The notes below the pieces were generated by a model. It did no database searches. It had not been told where the DNA came from and was given only the letters and a program-made list of their open reading frames with translations. A program made the position numbers and the translations under genes. A DNA stretch of 64,000 bases from positions 28,982,288 through 29,046,287 of the forward strand of contig CM055833.1 in assembly GCA_029582265.1 (NCBI GenBank). Direction: 5' to 3'. The stretch is from Zoroaster sp. YZ-2022. Lineage: Eukaryota > Echinodermata > Asteroidea > Forcipulatida > Zoroasteridae. How positions within the stretch are numbered: position 1 is the first letter of the stretch; every line of letters begins with the position of its first letter. Below are positions 1 to 13,700 of this stretch, piece by piece.

Positions 1-1706
1 TGAAGAGCGTCCATGATGTACTTTGTATTCTATGAACTCGATATCGGGGAAGGAGTTGGTTCTAAAATTTGGCAAACAGTTTGACAAAAATACTTTTTCA
101 TGTAACACACTTTCTTTCAAGTCGGTGTATTTCTTTGACAATCTCAAGCATAAATGATCAGATTTACATTTTTTTTTAAATTTAGATTATATCAAACATC
201 TCATAAGATCTTCCGGCCTAAGGTGCTATCAATTTTTATGGGTATAATCCGATATTTTCCAATTATGTATGTCAGATTTGTTTATATAACTGTTTCGCAT
301 AAGAATGAATATGAAGTTTGTGTTTTCTGAAATGCATTTTTATTTTTTTTGGTTAAAGACACATTTCAAAAACTTCCATAATGATGTTCAGAGTTAGATA
401 GCTCTAGAACTTAATCTTTCCAACTCATAATTTGGCAAATTATAAAGCAACATTACCCATTATTTTGTGATACCAGATGTAGATATAATTAAGGCACAGA
501 CCCTCCTGGGGGGTGTTTTTAGGCAGTGATGCTTGGTGGTTTGTACTTGTCAGAAAATCTGATTTATTGCACTTTTCAAGGCCCATCCATGCCCTTTCTG
601 TTTGCTTTTGTACATGTAAGTCTATTAGCCCAATGAGCATATGAACAAAATCTATAGTGTGTCTGGTATGCAATGTACATCTACACCTACTGTACAGTAT
701 TTTGAGTATTCAGCTTTAGCAACCCCTTACAGCTCGCAAAGACCAAGTCTGGATGAGCAGTCTGTTCAAGCATCGTTCAAGTTGTCATCTTAGTTTGGCC
801 AAGGAAATTCTTTTGTACATGGCAGCATTGAAAACCAAATAACCCACAGGGAAGGATATCGGTCATTTTGAATCAAAGAAGGGAACAAAAATCATTTTGG
901 AAATTACTATACCATTTTCATTATCAGACCATCAAAAATGAGAGAATACAAAGTCATAACAGTACTTTTAACTTATTATAAACTTAAATCTAAACTTATA
1001 TCTAAACTTATAACTTATCTAAAACATCACTGATATTGTCTGGGAAGGTCGGCCAGCAAAGTTGATTTTGTTTCTTGCCAGGTGTTTAACCCTTGCCCAT
1101 GGTCTACATATATGGTAGGGCATTGATCCACTCGGTGAATTAAGAAACAATATTAAATTGATTTTTGTGTTATTTAACCAGTTCACATCGGGAATAAAAG
1201 TTTTTCTGGGCCCCTGTGGCGGGTTTCTTTTTCCCACACACGTTAATGGAAGCTTCCACAGCGGGTGGCCGGCACTTCCGAGCATGTCACCATACACGCG
1301 TGGTTCAACCGAGCATGCATACAAATATTCTGGAGTTTCCTATGGCGTGTTTAGACGCTCTCCGATCCGTGGTGCAAAAATAAAAATGCATGTATACACG
1401 GTAGCGGCCTACGACGCGAACTGGTTAAAGATTGATCTGTGTGGAGTTGACGGTGTCTTGTGAAGAATTGTTTGAAGGGGTACAAATGGGCTGTATTGTT
1501 TACTTTTCCCGAGGTCTTTGTTGACATTTAAATTGAAATGGGAATAACATTAACAAGTCGTGTACATGCATTGGATACTTTCTGTCAATTTCTGTCTGCT
1601 TTGCTTTGTAAAGTTTATTGAACAAGCCTCATTCTTTCTTTTGAAATATTTCTTAAAATGTTCAACCATTAAACAATTTTCCCCCATTTCTTTTCTTTTT
1701 CCACAG
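1..1706 (+). other. Upstream intron sequence
   Basis: Exon 1 begins with a split codon, so this stretch should be the 3' part of an intron of the same gene. It contains a TTAA-bounded repeat at 1178-1424. I find no exon with splice sites and family similarity. Confidence 0.6.
1178..1424. mobile_element. TTAA-flanked miniature element, CCAGTTC ends
   Basis: The left end reads TTAA then CCAGTTCACATCG; the right end reads CGACGCGAACTGG then TTAA. The ends are inverted copies (CCAGTTC followed by RCRTCG) and both flanks are TTAA (1174-1177 and 1425-1428). The interior is richer in CpG than its surroundings. TTAA duplication is typical of piggyBac and Kolobok superfamilies; no transposase is present, so this would be a non-autonomous copy. 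Confidence 0.7.
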
Positions 1707-1796
1707 ACGACATTAACAACATGCGCATCCAATATGTCGTCAATCCCAACACCAACGCCACCAGCGATATCTTCTTTGTGAATGTCCGTGATCCAG
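1707..1796 (+). CDS. FREM2: FREM2-like exon 1 in window: end of last CSPG repeat
   Basis: The exon follows a pyrimidine-rich tract ending ccacag and precedes gtaagt. It enters with the last two bases of a split codon and leaves with one base (phase 1 on both sides). It encodes [11 protein letters not shown] then [15 protein letters not shown]. The DIN...RIQYV and FxV.VRDPGG pattern is the closing strand pair of a CSPG repeat. The split Gly codon joins exactly to exon 2 at 27940. NAT is a potential N-glycosylation site. Confidence 0.85.
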
Positions 1797-4700
1797 GTAA
1801 GTCTCTTTGACGGTTATAAGTTTCTCACTGCATCAATTCAAGTGCTCCACGGGGACACTAATCTTTCCTAAACAAGTTATCATATTCGCCATATTCTCCT
1901 CCCAGGGAGTTTATATGGTTGGGTTATTGAAACAAATTGGGAATGATTATACCAAGGTTAAGGTGCGTGGCTGACTCCATTGGTGGTGACAAGAGTTTGT
2001 GGCGTCAGACTGCAGAGATATTAAATTGATTGTGTCAGATAGATGTGTGTCAACAGTGTGGTTGTGGTATCGTAGGTTTCAGAAAAGAAAACGATAGTTA
2101 AGATTTTATTATGGTTTATCTTTGTATTTTCTACTCGCTTTGTCTTTTTGTATTTCACACACCTTAGAAACCAACAGGGTTCATAAAATTAGTAGAAAAC
2201 CCTTAAACAAATTTTATGGAGAGTGAGGAAAATGTCTTAAAAATCTTTCACCCACCTACCCATCTATCCAGGAAAACGTTCTCAAAAAACACTCTTCCAC
2301 TCAATATTCCCCTCTGGGAAATTCTTATGTCGGAATACCAGGTCCTGCTGAAATATCAACAAATATACTCCTTTAGACCTCTTTGCTTAAGAGGCAGGAA
2401 GCACTTATACTTTACAAAGCTGGCTGTCAAACATCGGTAAAGAACAGCAATCCAGGGCGCCCCAATTGAAACCACTTCCACCCTAAAAATTGCATCCCCT
2501 AAAAATATCCTCAGACCTATCCCTGAATCAATGGAACATACTGTACATGTACTGTATTAGAATCGCAATCAAACCAGTTTAGGTGCATACGATGACGAGT
2601 TTTTTTTACTCGGAACTTATTAAATGATTTCCCACATTCTCTCATGAAGTTTTTTATAAATGAAAAACCTTGGTTTTTGCTTTCATTGCTCAGGGGAAGG
2701 GGAAATTCAATTGGCGATGTTGGTTATTTCTGGATATGAATCATGTATAAAAAACACCATAAATATCCTGGGAAATGGACAAGGAGAACTGACACTGCAA
2801 AAGCATGTTGATTTGAAAATAGATACAATGCAGTTGGGATTTTGTCAATAGTTGGTAATTTGTTTCAAATTGGTTTTCTAGTTTCCACTAGGATGGTGTT
2901 AGTTATTTATTACTCTGTGCAGTTTTTTATTTGAGAATCCCTTACTTTCATAACTTCCTTTGCATCACCTAATTGAAATCCCCCCCCCCCCCAAACACGC
3001 AAAGGAAAATAACTCATTTCAAGGTTCCTGTTGGTCAGTTGAGTCACCTTGATCTTGAATACAGTGCTATTTGCTCTTCTCCTTGTTGTCAGTGAGCTCA
3101 TTTTGAATGTTCCTTCCAAAGTCGGATGACTCCAACTAGGTGGTTTGACATGAAATCTTTTCAAGATGGCTTTCCACAGGCCATCTTAACCAGACATCAG
3201 TTATCTTTTGTGTAGCCAAACAAATCTTCAGTCTCTTGGCTCTGTTTCTTCTAAAGCAGCTGTGATTACCAGAATGAATGAAGCCTTCCTCTGTTTTAGG
3301 GATTTTTATTATGGGGAGGGTGCCCAGGCTATTGGCAAACAAGACAAAATCTCTGGATTTTAAAGATTTAAGCAATAAAGGAAAGCCAGCGCTGTTCACA
3401 ACAGCGGCCCCAATACCCTAGCAAAATTTATGTGGATTTTTCAAAACTGCCCAATCACACTGGTTTTATGTGGAGGAATGTAGTAAAGAACAAATGAGCT
3501 TGAAATCAGCTGTCCTGAAAATAGGGTAGGGCACTGGTGTACAGAGGGTTGATTGTTGGGAACAGTTCTGGTTGGCTTGATAGCTTTAATAGTTTTAATA
3601 AAGAAAGGTACGCATTGGATACAGTGAATAGGTTAAATGAGGCTCCTATTTTTTTTTCTTTTCTGATGGTATTCAGACAAACCAAAATTCCTGAGATGTG
3701 AACTCAGAATCCTACATACCATAACCACTTCCCTGCCTGTCTGGGGTGAGATCCCATGCAATACAGCATGGAAAGAAGTGGAGTTTATTTATGGTTCTAC
3801 ACATTCACTAAGTATTTAGGCATGTCTTTTAGTTGGTTGCCCGAGTGACATCTAGGGCAAACCTGACATAATTGAGTAGACTGGACTGAAATTTTGTCAT
3901 CTCTGGTCTAGCTCTGTCTGGTTGGAGGTCATAACCCATCTGCTAAAATGGAAACAAAAATCCCCAGAAACGGAGACGGATTTACATGAGAGCCCTATTG
4001 ATTTGAATGAAAGCTGTGTGTATTTGGTATTCAGAACCTGTTTGTTTAACCTTTCTGTCGCCCCCCTCTTGGAACTTGAGACTTGTGAACAAAAGCACAA
4101 AGAGCAGCATATTACTATCGGAGACATTTAGAATGCTATCAATTTGCAAATGTATAAATACAGAAGCTGGTAGACACAGTCCAATCTTAAAGTAAATATT
4201 AATTGGAGTTGCACTCATAGTGAATTTAAACAGGCTCCCCTTCAGGCTATTGAGTGATTTGACCTACCAGTGGAACTGATTTTTTTTTTTTTCATGCCAA
4301 CCAAACTCCAGATAATTAGGCCTTTTTCCAAATTTATGTTGTGGGTTTAATGTGAGGTCAGAAATTTTGTTCAGGTTTCAGAGAACCCCGGGTGAACTCA
4401 TGCCAAGTTTGAAGTCTTGGACCATGGCTATGAACCATATATCTTCATTGTACTGTATATTGTTACAACCCAAACCACATTATTCATTGACACAACATAA
4501 GGTCAAATGGGTGTCACTTTATTTATATCCAGTGTTATTACCTGTGTTTGTGTGGGGGGAGTGTGGTTGAGGTTTTGGAAGTCCAATGATTCTGCCAAAA
4601 TAAATTCGCCATTTTCAATAGACAAGGAAATATTTTTGATAATGGCACAAAATTAAGAAACATTTAGGCTATTTTTTGGCACAAGGAAAGAGCATTAAAG

Positions 4701-7700
4701 TTTTCACAAAGATGAACATTTTTGCTTCAGAGGAGAAAATGGTAAAAACATGTCGCCAATTTTAAATAGTGTTTTTGGAGGACGGCAACATGAAACAGTG
4801 CACGACATGGTAATTCCTACATAATATTGGTTAAATAAAGCTAACTGTCAGCACACAGCCATTGCAGCCCCATATGTCTACCAACACCTGTTTGGCATAT
4901 AAGAGACCACCTTTACACATATCTTGAGAGTCCCAGACAAGCTGTAAATTAAATTATACATTCATGATATACAATAGAAGCTTTTGTTTGGATGTAACAT
5001 GATAATAATGACGCCTTAGTTGTGTCAGACTCCAAGGGGTTTTGTAAGCCAGCCAAGTTAAGTACAGGGGTTTTATAAAGTTGAATGATATGCAAGGGCT
5101 GACAAGTAGGAACATGTAAATGTCATCACATTGCAAGACATGAGGGCAGGTGATGTTACAAGAGAGTAAGCCAGCTAGCTTGAGTTAATTCTTTTAGCCA
5201 TGGTTTTTTGTAAATCATAGAATGATAACAATTTGTTGAAGTGGATGGAAGGTAAGGTGTCCCGTCCAACCCCCCAACCCCCATTAAATTGTGTGGTTTC
5301 AGGCACAGGATGGCCTTGCCATCATGTTGTGGCAATAGAGTTCAGTCTGGTACTCGCAGATCATGACCAGACTATTTTGGCAGGAGGTTAACATTACTAA
5401 TGAATGGCATTGTTTAAATTGATAGCACATTCAGACCCCTAATTGAAAAAATATTCTGGCTGGTCTGAAGGGGGCGGCGTTATGAGGCTAGCTTTGTTTG
5501 AGGTCAACCGTTTTTCATGGCATAGAATGAGACTGTCTGCTCAAATGTTTGGCATTGTTTAATGACTGTTGTCTGTGTAGGAGTATGACATTGATTTATT
5601 ACATTTTTATTGTAAAAGCATGTGTTAGTTTACTTTCCAAGACTACAATTTCCCAGACATGAACGTTAAACATGATTCTATTTGGTCAAATGGGTCAGGT
5701 AGGCAAATAATATAAGCTTATTCCCCTATGTTGCTTTGAAGTTTCAAGTCCAAAGTCCATTTACGTATGGAATCAAACATGAACACTGTATCATAGTTTG
5801 GGGGGGGGGGGGGGGGGAAGAAACTCATAGCAATTTTAAAAGGGATACAAATTGTTGCTACATATTCTGTATTTTGTTTTGGGGGGGGGGTTTCAAATTG
5901 AATTACAATGTCTCTATAGACGTCCAAAATAGATCCCTGGCTTGTTCATATTTGATACCAATTTTGGTACACTGGCCCATCAGGTATACAATAACAGGTA
6001 CTGAGCCAACATATGCTGATTGCTATTTTAATTGCTTACAATACATCCTGTTGAGTCTCCTTTAGTTTGTTATTTTAGCCATTTCACCCCATTCAAGGGC
6101 ACAAATTACACCAGTCACAACACTGACCCTGCAGTGGTTACAACAAGACACACGGGGTTTACTCAGTTAATACCATTAGAAACGTTTGTGCCAAAACTAA
6201 CAAAGTTTTATTTATATGAAAGGAATCATTAGGAAGGCAAAGCAAAAATTTAAGCTACCTTCCCCAGCCAAGCATGTTTTCTGGCCAAAATGGTCTTTGT
6301 GTAACAAATTCAACACCAAGGCTAGATATGTCTAGCCTTTATTAATCAAAGAAGTGATTGAGAATCTTTGAAAGGCCATCATTTTGATAAAATGGTATGT
6401 TTTTGTAGTGCATCCAATTAGCAAATTAAGATTACTTCCTAGTTTGCTATTTCCGTAACGTCAAATTGGTTATCTTGAGAGCTTGCACATGTCAATGATA
6501 TTTACCAATGTGATTTAACATCAAATCCAAGATAGCTCAAGTACAAATTAAGCCTTTTGATAAATCTAGAGCAATAGGTTCGGCAGTGATAACGCACACC
6601 TTTTGCAAACTCGGTATCATTCAAGGCCATCATAAATGAACTTGAAGTGTATTAAAACATGACCAAAATTCTGATAACTTATAAAGCTAATTTAAACATG
6701 GTCAAAGCAATCACAAAGTGACATGTGTTTGCCCTCAAACACTGATATTGTTTTTTTTGCACGTTCTATCAAGAGTTTAAGTTTAGATAAATTCTGGAGG
6801 CCATTTTGTCACCAACTTGAACAAATCTTCCTTTTTGACCGTGCACATTTCCTGTCTAGACTGGCGAAGGAAGGGCTTGTTATTTCTCTGTGCATGTGAC
6901 TCAGTATTGGGTTCGTATAATCCAGGTTTTTGCGATTAGATGTAAACCTATAAGTTTGGCAAATGCCCGGTTCGGATGTCGCGGCTACTTATAAATAGAC
7001 ACTGAAATGTCTGAAAGGTGATTCTAAATCTGGCTGGAAATTGTAAAGGTCAGGAATGATGGAGATAAATTTGTCAGTTTATGGAGGGAAAATATTATGA
7101 ATGGTATTTTATGAGATTATCAGAACCAATCTAATGGCTCAAATTAAATTATTTAACATGTACAATTTTTGGTCTTTTTTTTGGGGGGGGGGGGCGGCGT
7201 TTGAATCCCAAAGACGTACAGTGTACGAAAAACACTTGAGTGTCATGAACAAGTTCACACTTCGTAAATGTTTCAGGTAGCCCAGAAAACAAACGAGATA
7301 ATCTTGATTTGTCGGCATGTCTCTAGATCTTAAAAAAAAGTTCACATCCGTCCGGATGCTATAATAAGCCACTCCCAGTAATTAACGTTACATGTCTAGC
7401 AATAATGTACTACCTGTTGCTCATAAAAATAAAATAATCCATGAAATATATAAAGTTACTATGCCATCTTAAGTCGCATGAAAATCTGAGGAAACCTCGG
7501 ACATAACTGTCTTGAGAGAATGTAGTCTATCTTTATAATCCCCTCTTTTACCTTTGTAGCTTGAGTAAACTCATAACCTTAAGTTTATGGGGATTGTTGC
7601 CATGCTTGGTAAGAATTGTAAGCAACATTTAAAACAGTCCTCTCATATAAAACCATGCAACAAGGGTTGAACGTTACACTTGTGTAAAACACAAGCCAAA

Positions 7701-10700
7701 ATTTTGAGATATATTGTGGAAACTTCCCACAGATCTGTGATATAGGGAAATTCTGCATTGGGAAGGGGTAGTGTACCTATTTAAAGTTCCCTCAGTAGGC
7801 AATCCCACTGATTGTAAAACATCCAGTGATTTTAAAATTACACGTTTCCTCTGTTAGAATCAATGATTCGGGATAAATACTTCATTGTCAATTTCGTGGA
7901 CACCCTTCCACTGGATCACTCAGCATTGGATCTTCTTAAACAAATTACTCTGTTTAATAAACACAGACTTGAACTGTAAACACTTCCTTCCATAGTGTGC
8001 TCAGTATTTGTCCTGATGTGACTGAGGTATTTCAGAAATTGATCATAATATTTGTTCAAGTTGAATGTATGTCCCCTACGTACTTTATGGGTGGGTGGAG
8101 GCGACACCCTATCATGAAGAATTGATGCATTAAGGAGTTAAGCAAGAGGAAATTGACCTTTTTAGAGGAAAAGTATGCAGAAGGATGAAGTCACTTAGTT
8201 GAATTTGTAAATTGTGTAAAATAGAAGACAAAAAACATTGTAATTGTGGATTTAAAATGGATATAATGGGGGTTGTTTTGGATATAAAGTTGGCAATGAG
8301 ATGATTAATGTTGATTTGGAAAATGGCACTTTTTATTCCCGAGATAAAAAAATCAATTTATTTCAATCATTATCTTTCCTTGGTACCATCCAAAGGCTTC
8401 CTGATTGAAACTCCATAATGGGAGTCCTTGAAGTTATAAAAACTACATATGGGGCAGCCGTCACCTGTTGGTATCATGATTTGATGGTAGACCACACCAT
8501 TTCCAACCTTCAGTTTGTTGTTAGACACTTGTCATCATCTGGAGCCTGGGGACAGTTTTTTATTCTTATATTCTCTGCAGGAGAACAGTGCTAAGGTTCC
8601 AAATGTGATAATGGTCTTGGGTTTTGTTGGATGGCTTAAGGTGGAATAATACTTGGTTACTCTAGGTTACTTTTGGTTACTCTTAGATGAGAATGTATTC
8701 TCAAAACACCTGTCCCATTTAATATTTCGTAAGTACGGATGGGTTTCCTTTTAATATAGTATTCTCCAGATTGCTTTTAACCTGGTCCATATTTCACAAA
8801 AACATGAACGCAAACCGGATTTTGACATTGTAAATTTGTGCTGAATGATTTGCATGTTAAACTTTTGTGAATGATTTGTGCAAATCTTGGCTTTTGATGT
8901 CCAATTTTTGTATGCATTTGAACATAATATACGGTAAACCAGCCTTGACTCGGTCTAAGAATCAGTTTCGTATTCACTTGTGCTGGCAAGTCTTGTGAAT
9001 ATATAAGGCAAGATGACATGGTATTCCATTGTCAGACTGCCAACAACTCAGTGTTATTAAAATGATGGGAAATATATTGTTTGGTACAAATTGGACAACT
9101 TTGAAATTTGACAATTGAAAACCAGCTAGAGCACAAATTATCAGGGGGGTACACTGTACTTTCCTTCAATGTGTACAGTTTAAGCACAGGCTTAAATACT
9201 GTATGATCTATTATTTTGGATGAATGACAAAGATGAGCCTTGCCACAGGAGGACTTTATTGAGCTACAATCACAGACCGTAGTATTTACACAAACCTATA
9301 TCCATGCAACACCTGGATCAAAACACTCGGAACAAAACGTTAAGGTTCATCAGTTGCCCTTGTCCGTAATGGATGACTGATTTTGCACTTCCATACTCGG
9401 CCACAGAGGCATTGTGTAAACCATTTTTTGTTTGTCAACTCTTCTGAAACTTGTTACCAAAGCCTATTCTCGAATATAAGAATGGCCACATAAAACTGAA
9501 GCAACAAATGAGAAGACAAAAAAAAAGGCTTTTGAAGGAACAGAATTTGAAAAGTGAAAAGTCACCCATTCCTTTCTGGGTGTTGAGGCTAAACATTTCT
9601 ATTCCAATAACAGCCGAAATGAAAACAGAAGTTGACGGTATGTGCTCTGGTTTTATTAGAAAAAATTGACAGTTTTCATCCTAGCTTGAATTAAATACCC
9701 ATATTGTTCAGCTTCTGCGCCCATCCATCTCCCCTCTAGAACGCAGTGAGCGTTAAATGCCTAATAATGCAAAGTGAAGTCTCCTGAGCCCCATTGTAGC
9801 CAAATATCAGCAGATGGAGACAGGAAGGTTAGCCAAGGTGAGAATGGAACAAAAGTAGATTTTTAGGAATCCCTAAATCTTTACAGGGACCGCTATAGAG
9901 AAAGAAATCAGGCATGAATCCTCACCACTTCCTTTCAGGGACTACTTGAATAGCAACATGATCGCATAAAAACCACAATTGTCCAATTCCCTGGGTACGT
10001 GGGTGTAGTATATATTGAATTCAGTGACACAAGCAGATTGCAATTTGTGGCCACTCATTTGTTATTACCTAGATATGAAACACTGAACGCAGACTAGCAC
10101 TATAGTATATGATTGATAAGTGCATTCATCCAAAGGGGGAAACTATATAAAATGTTTCATAAAAGTTTACCCACCAATTGTCAAAAGGTGATTAGTGTAG
10201 ATGTACTGTTTATGAAGATTCTATAATTTAATAATAGGTTTTTAAAAGCCATTCAGAGCAAGCCTTTACAAGTCATGAAATGACTTATTTTATACGGGTT
10301 GTTCTTAAACTCCCTCGACACCCTTGACCCCACGACGTAAGCTGAATTTCACTACCACCAGTACGAATGTATGTATTTCACAATGCCCATTCACATGCAT
10401 GTCGCATGGCTGGCCTGAGCAAGAAGCGGATTGTATCCCAAATGGGAACCTGTGTTTACGGCCCGAGTTCGAAAATGGCTAGCTCGGTAGCCTGTTGCGT
10501 CGTTTGCTGCATGACGAACTGTCGTCGCGAAATCAACGAATTTATAATGCTGCCACAAGCCAAATTATACCATTCCCGAGTAGATAATTTCATATTCTAT
10601 CGAAAAATGGGCATACTTATGTCTGATCTTTGCTAGATGGGTCAGGGCGCAGTTTTTGTACTGTCAGAATATGTGACTCTTGCTGTCCATTCCTCCGTAT

Positions 10701-13700
10701 GTTCACGTTCACGTTCACATGTGAGTACAGCGAGCATTCTAATTGGGGCTGTATTCGAACTCGGGTTGTAAACACAGATTCTGATTTGGGATATAATCTG
10801 ATTCTGAGCGTGCGTACGTCGAGGGAGGGGGGGGGGGGTGGGGGGTTTAAGAACAACCCATTTTATACAGTATATTTTCTTCAAAAATGCCCAGCTGTTA
10901 TAAGTACCCGATTAAACACCCACAACTGCTTTGCAATCCCACCTGTACTGAGCCCTGCCCACTTGGGCAAGTTGATACTTACATCTGACAACTCAAGGAC
11001 CCCTGCAGGTCCATCCCAATCCAACTTCTTTGGGTATTGGGGAGGATCCATGGACTACCAAACAATCTTTTTAATTGGCATAAGTAAACCATCATCAAAC
11101 CTGTTATCCAGGTTTGCTGCAAAAAGAGGGGATTTGACTTGAACTTTTCAACTGTCATTGTGTTATACAACGGAGACATCCATGCTTGTCGGTTCCAGTG
11201 GGGGAAGGGGAAGGGGAGGGTGGGGGAACTTAACACATCAATGACATGTATGCCGAAGGACATTTATGAAAAGTGATTGTGATTATGGGATGCCAGACTA
11301 AACGGAGGTTTAGATCCACAGGTGATGTAATCCTATGGGCTATGTCATTGGAATAATGGTATATCCACAGTTAGATAAATTGGTCAGAGAAGTTCTCATG
11401 GTATATATTGGTGTCATCAATTTTACAAGACATCTTTCATTTCCTAAATATGGAACATCTTATAAACCACATGTGGAAACTGAATGGGAATCCTCTTGGT
11501 TTTTTTTCATTGATCACTCAAAAAAAATTGTCGCAACAATTAATTCATACTTTCCAGATGAAAATCTTGTTTGAAAGAGTAAATTTGGAGATCTACCAAA
11601 TTTTAGTTTAATTCAGAAATTAAGTACTTGTATAATTTCTGGATTGGAATTATCTGCAGTGTTAGTAATAATAATAATGTGTGGACTTATATAGTGCACG
11701 TATCCACCGAGTGGTGCTCAAGGCGCATTATATTACCCCTGCTCATAAGGCTCATAAATCATTCCTGAAACCATCTCAGCTCCCTGGGGAGTATACAGCT
11801 CAATTGCTGCCATTACAGCGCATATAGGGCTAATCAACCAACTCTGCCATCACAGGTACCCATTTAACCTCTGGGTGGAGAGAAGCAATTATGGTTAAGT
11901 GTCTTGCTCAAGGACACAAGTGTCACGGCCGGGATTCGAACCCACATTCTGCTGTTAACACCAGAACGAGTCCGGTAAGCTAGACCGCTCGGCCACGACA
12001 CCATTAGTTCCCCTCTCTGTGGTACCACACAAGTTCATTGACTTGACATTAGCTGATTATATACAGCTAGCTCACACTAGGTTTTATCCATATTATCCAT
12101 ATATTGTCCATATATTATCCAACATAATCCCCAGACTGGTAATTCAGGAGTGACCTCATTTTATGACCATGATGTTTCTGTTGTACATGTATGTCCAAGC
12201 TGCGTCATCGGTGGGATGGCTTGTTTTATTTAGTTTCCACTTATGCACGTGCATAGCTGTGAAAGTGGTCTGATTTGAATCCTAGTATGTGTTCATAAAT
12301 GTTCTATATTTGGGAGTAGCTTCAGGGAATATCTAGGCTGGTGGTGATGGTGGTTTTGGTAGTATGGGGGGGGGGGGGGACTATGAACATCACATGACTT
12401 AAGGCATTTTGCTAGTAACTTTTTTTTCTCTCCTAATTGAAATCTTTCATTTATCAAAATGGTGTCAACATCTGTTTAATCATAGGTTATTTACTGATAT
12501 GAGCCTTTTTGAGAGCCATACCTTCAAACATGTTCCCTCACAGACCCACCCACCCCCATGTTTATTAAGGATAAGATCACCAGCCATGAAGTCATACCCT
12601 AAGAATGTTTATCAGGGAGTTCATGAACTGCTCATTCACAAGTTCAGCACCCAAAAGTGTAGTACAATGATGCCCTTTGTGCTGTGTCAATATACAGACT
12701 GGGAATGAAAGGAAAGACCTGGGCCCAAAGTTACGATCCAGTGGGGATCACCAAGGGTTTTTCTGGGCTGATTTAAGACTCTTACAAGTCACCAGACAAT
12801 ACAGAGTTTTAGCTCTGTGAGCTGAACACCAATGGTGGTTATGACAGCAGTGTTGTTAATTTGGAATCAACAAATTTAGGTCCAGAGGTTATGACCGGAG
12901 GTTAACTAAAAAGGATTTTGTGTTAAAACATCAGTTATCGACATTTCAAACATATTTGTAATGTCAGCTTATGTAGTTGTAGATTTCATGCTGGCTTTCC
13001 CCCATCAAACCATCAGGGAAGGTTGATGATGGAGCAGCGACTATCCGTTGGCCAGAAATGCTTCATGTGATGACCATTTTGTCACAGAAGTGGACAGCTG
13101 ATGGCTTGATGTGCTTGTTATCACTGGACACACTTTACCCAAGATTCTGCCCAACTTGGGGTTTTGTTTATTTTCCCCTTACCTAACCCAAGAGAGATCA
13201 AAGTTTAGTGGATCAAGACATGAGGCCCTTTCACACGAGACCGTTTTAACAAGGGACCTTGACTAAAAATCGCATCCATGTTAAAAAATAGCAAATCCCA
13301 GTCGTGTGAAAGCTATCCTTGTTAAATAATTACCACGGACCCTCGTTATTTATAACGGAGATCGAGACCTCCTCCAAAAAATCGCAACGATGTTAAAATC
13401 GCCACGATACATGTAGGTCGTGTGAAACGCTTCGTGCGCCCAAACAGGGGACCCTTGCTTTGGCGGTATCATTTCGCATGCACAGAATGCATCACTAAAT
13501 CAGCTTGCAATAAATCCCGGATGTGTGTTGGTAAACAACTTGTACACGTCTACGTCCTTCCAAGTTGGCGAAACCTGAAGAAATTTGTGCTACTTCTCTT
13601 GAATTTCATGAAAGAATTTGAGTCCATGAAATCGTCGAAAAGAGCAAAGGATTCCAGAAGAATTCTTACAACTGTTTATTTTTCTCGTTGGATGGCCTTA

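Noticed and set aside
1158..1463. Possible upstream exon with higher GC
   Set aside because: The segment is a TTAA-flanked inverted-repeat element, which explains its composition and open frame.
10367..10636. Cys-rich open frame resembling a THAP-type zinc finger
   Set aside because: The [10 protein letters not shown] pattern does not have the full C2CH spacing and the frame coincides with an inverted-repeat arm.
10630..11142. 170-residue open frame on the plus strand
   Set aside because: It crosses the right end of the 564-bp inverted-repeat element, its poly(G) tract and ordinary intron sequence, so it is chance.
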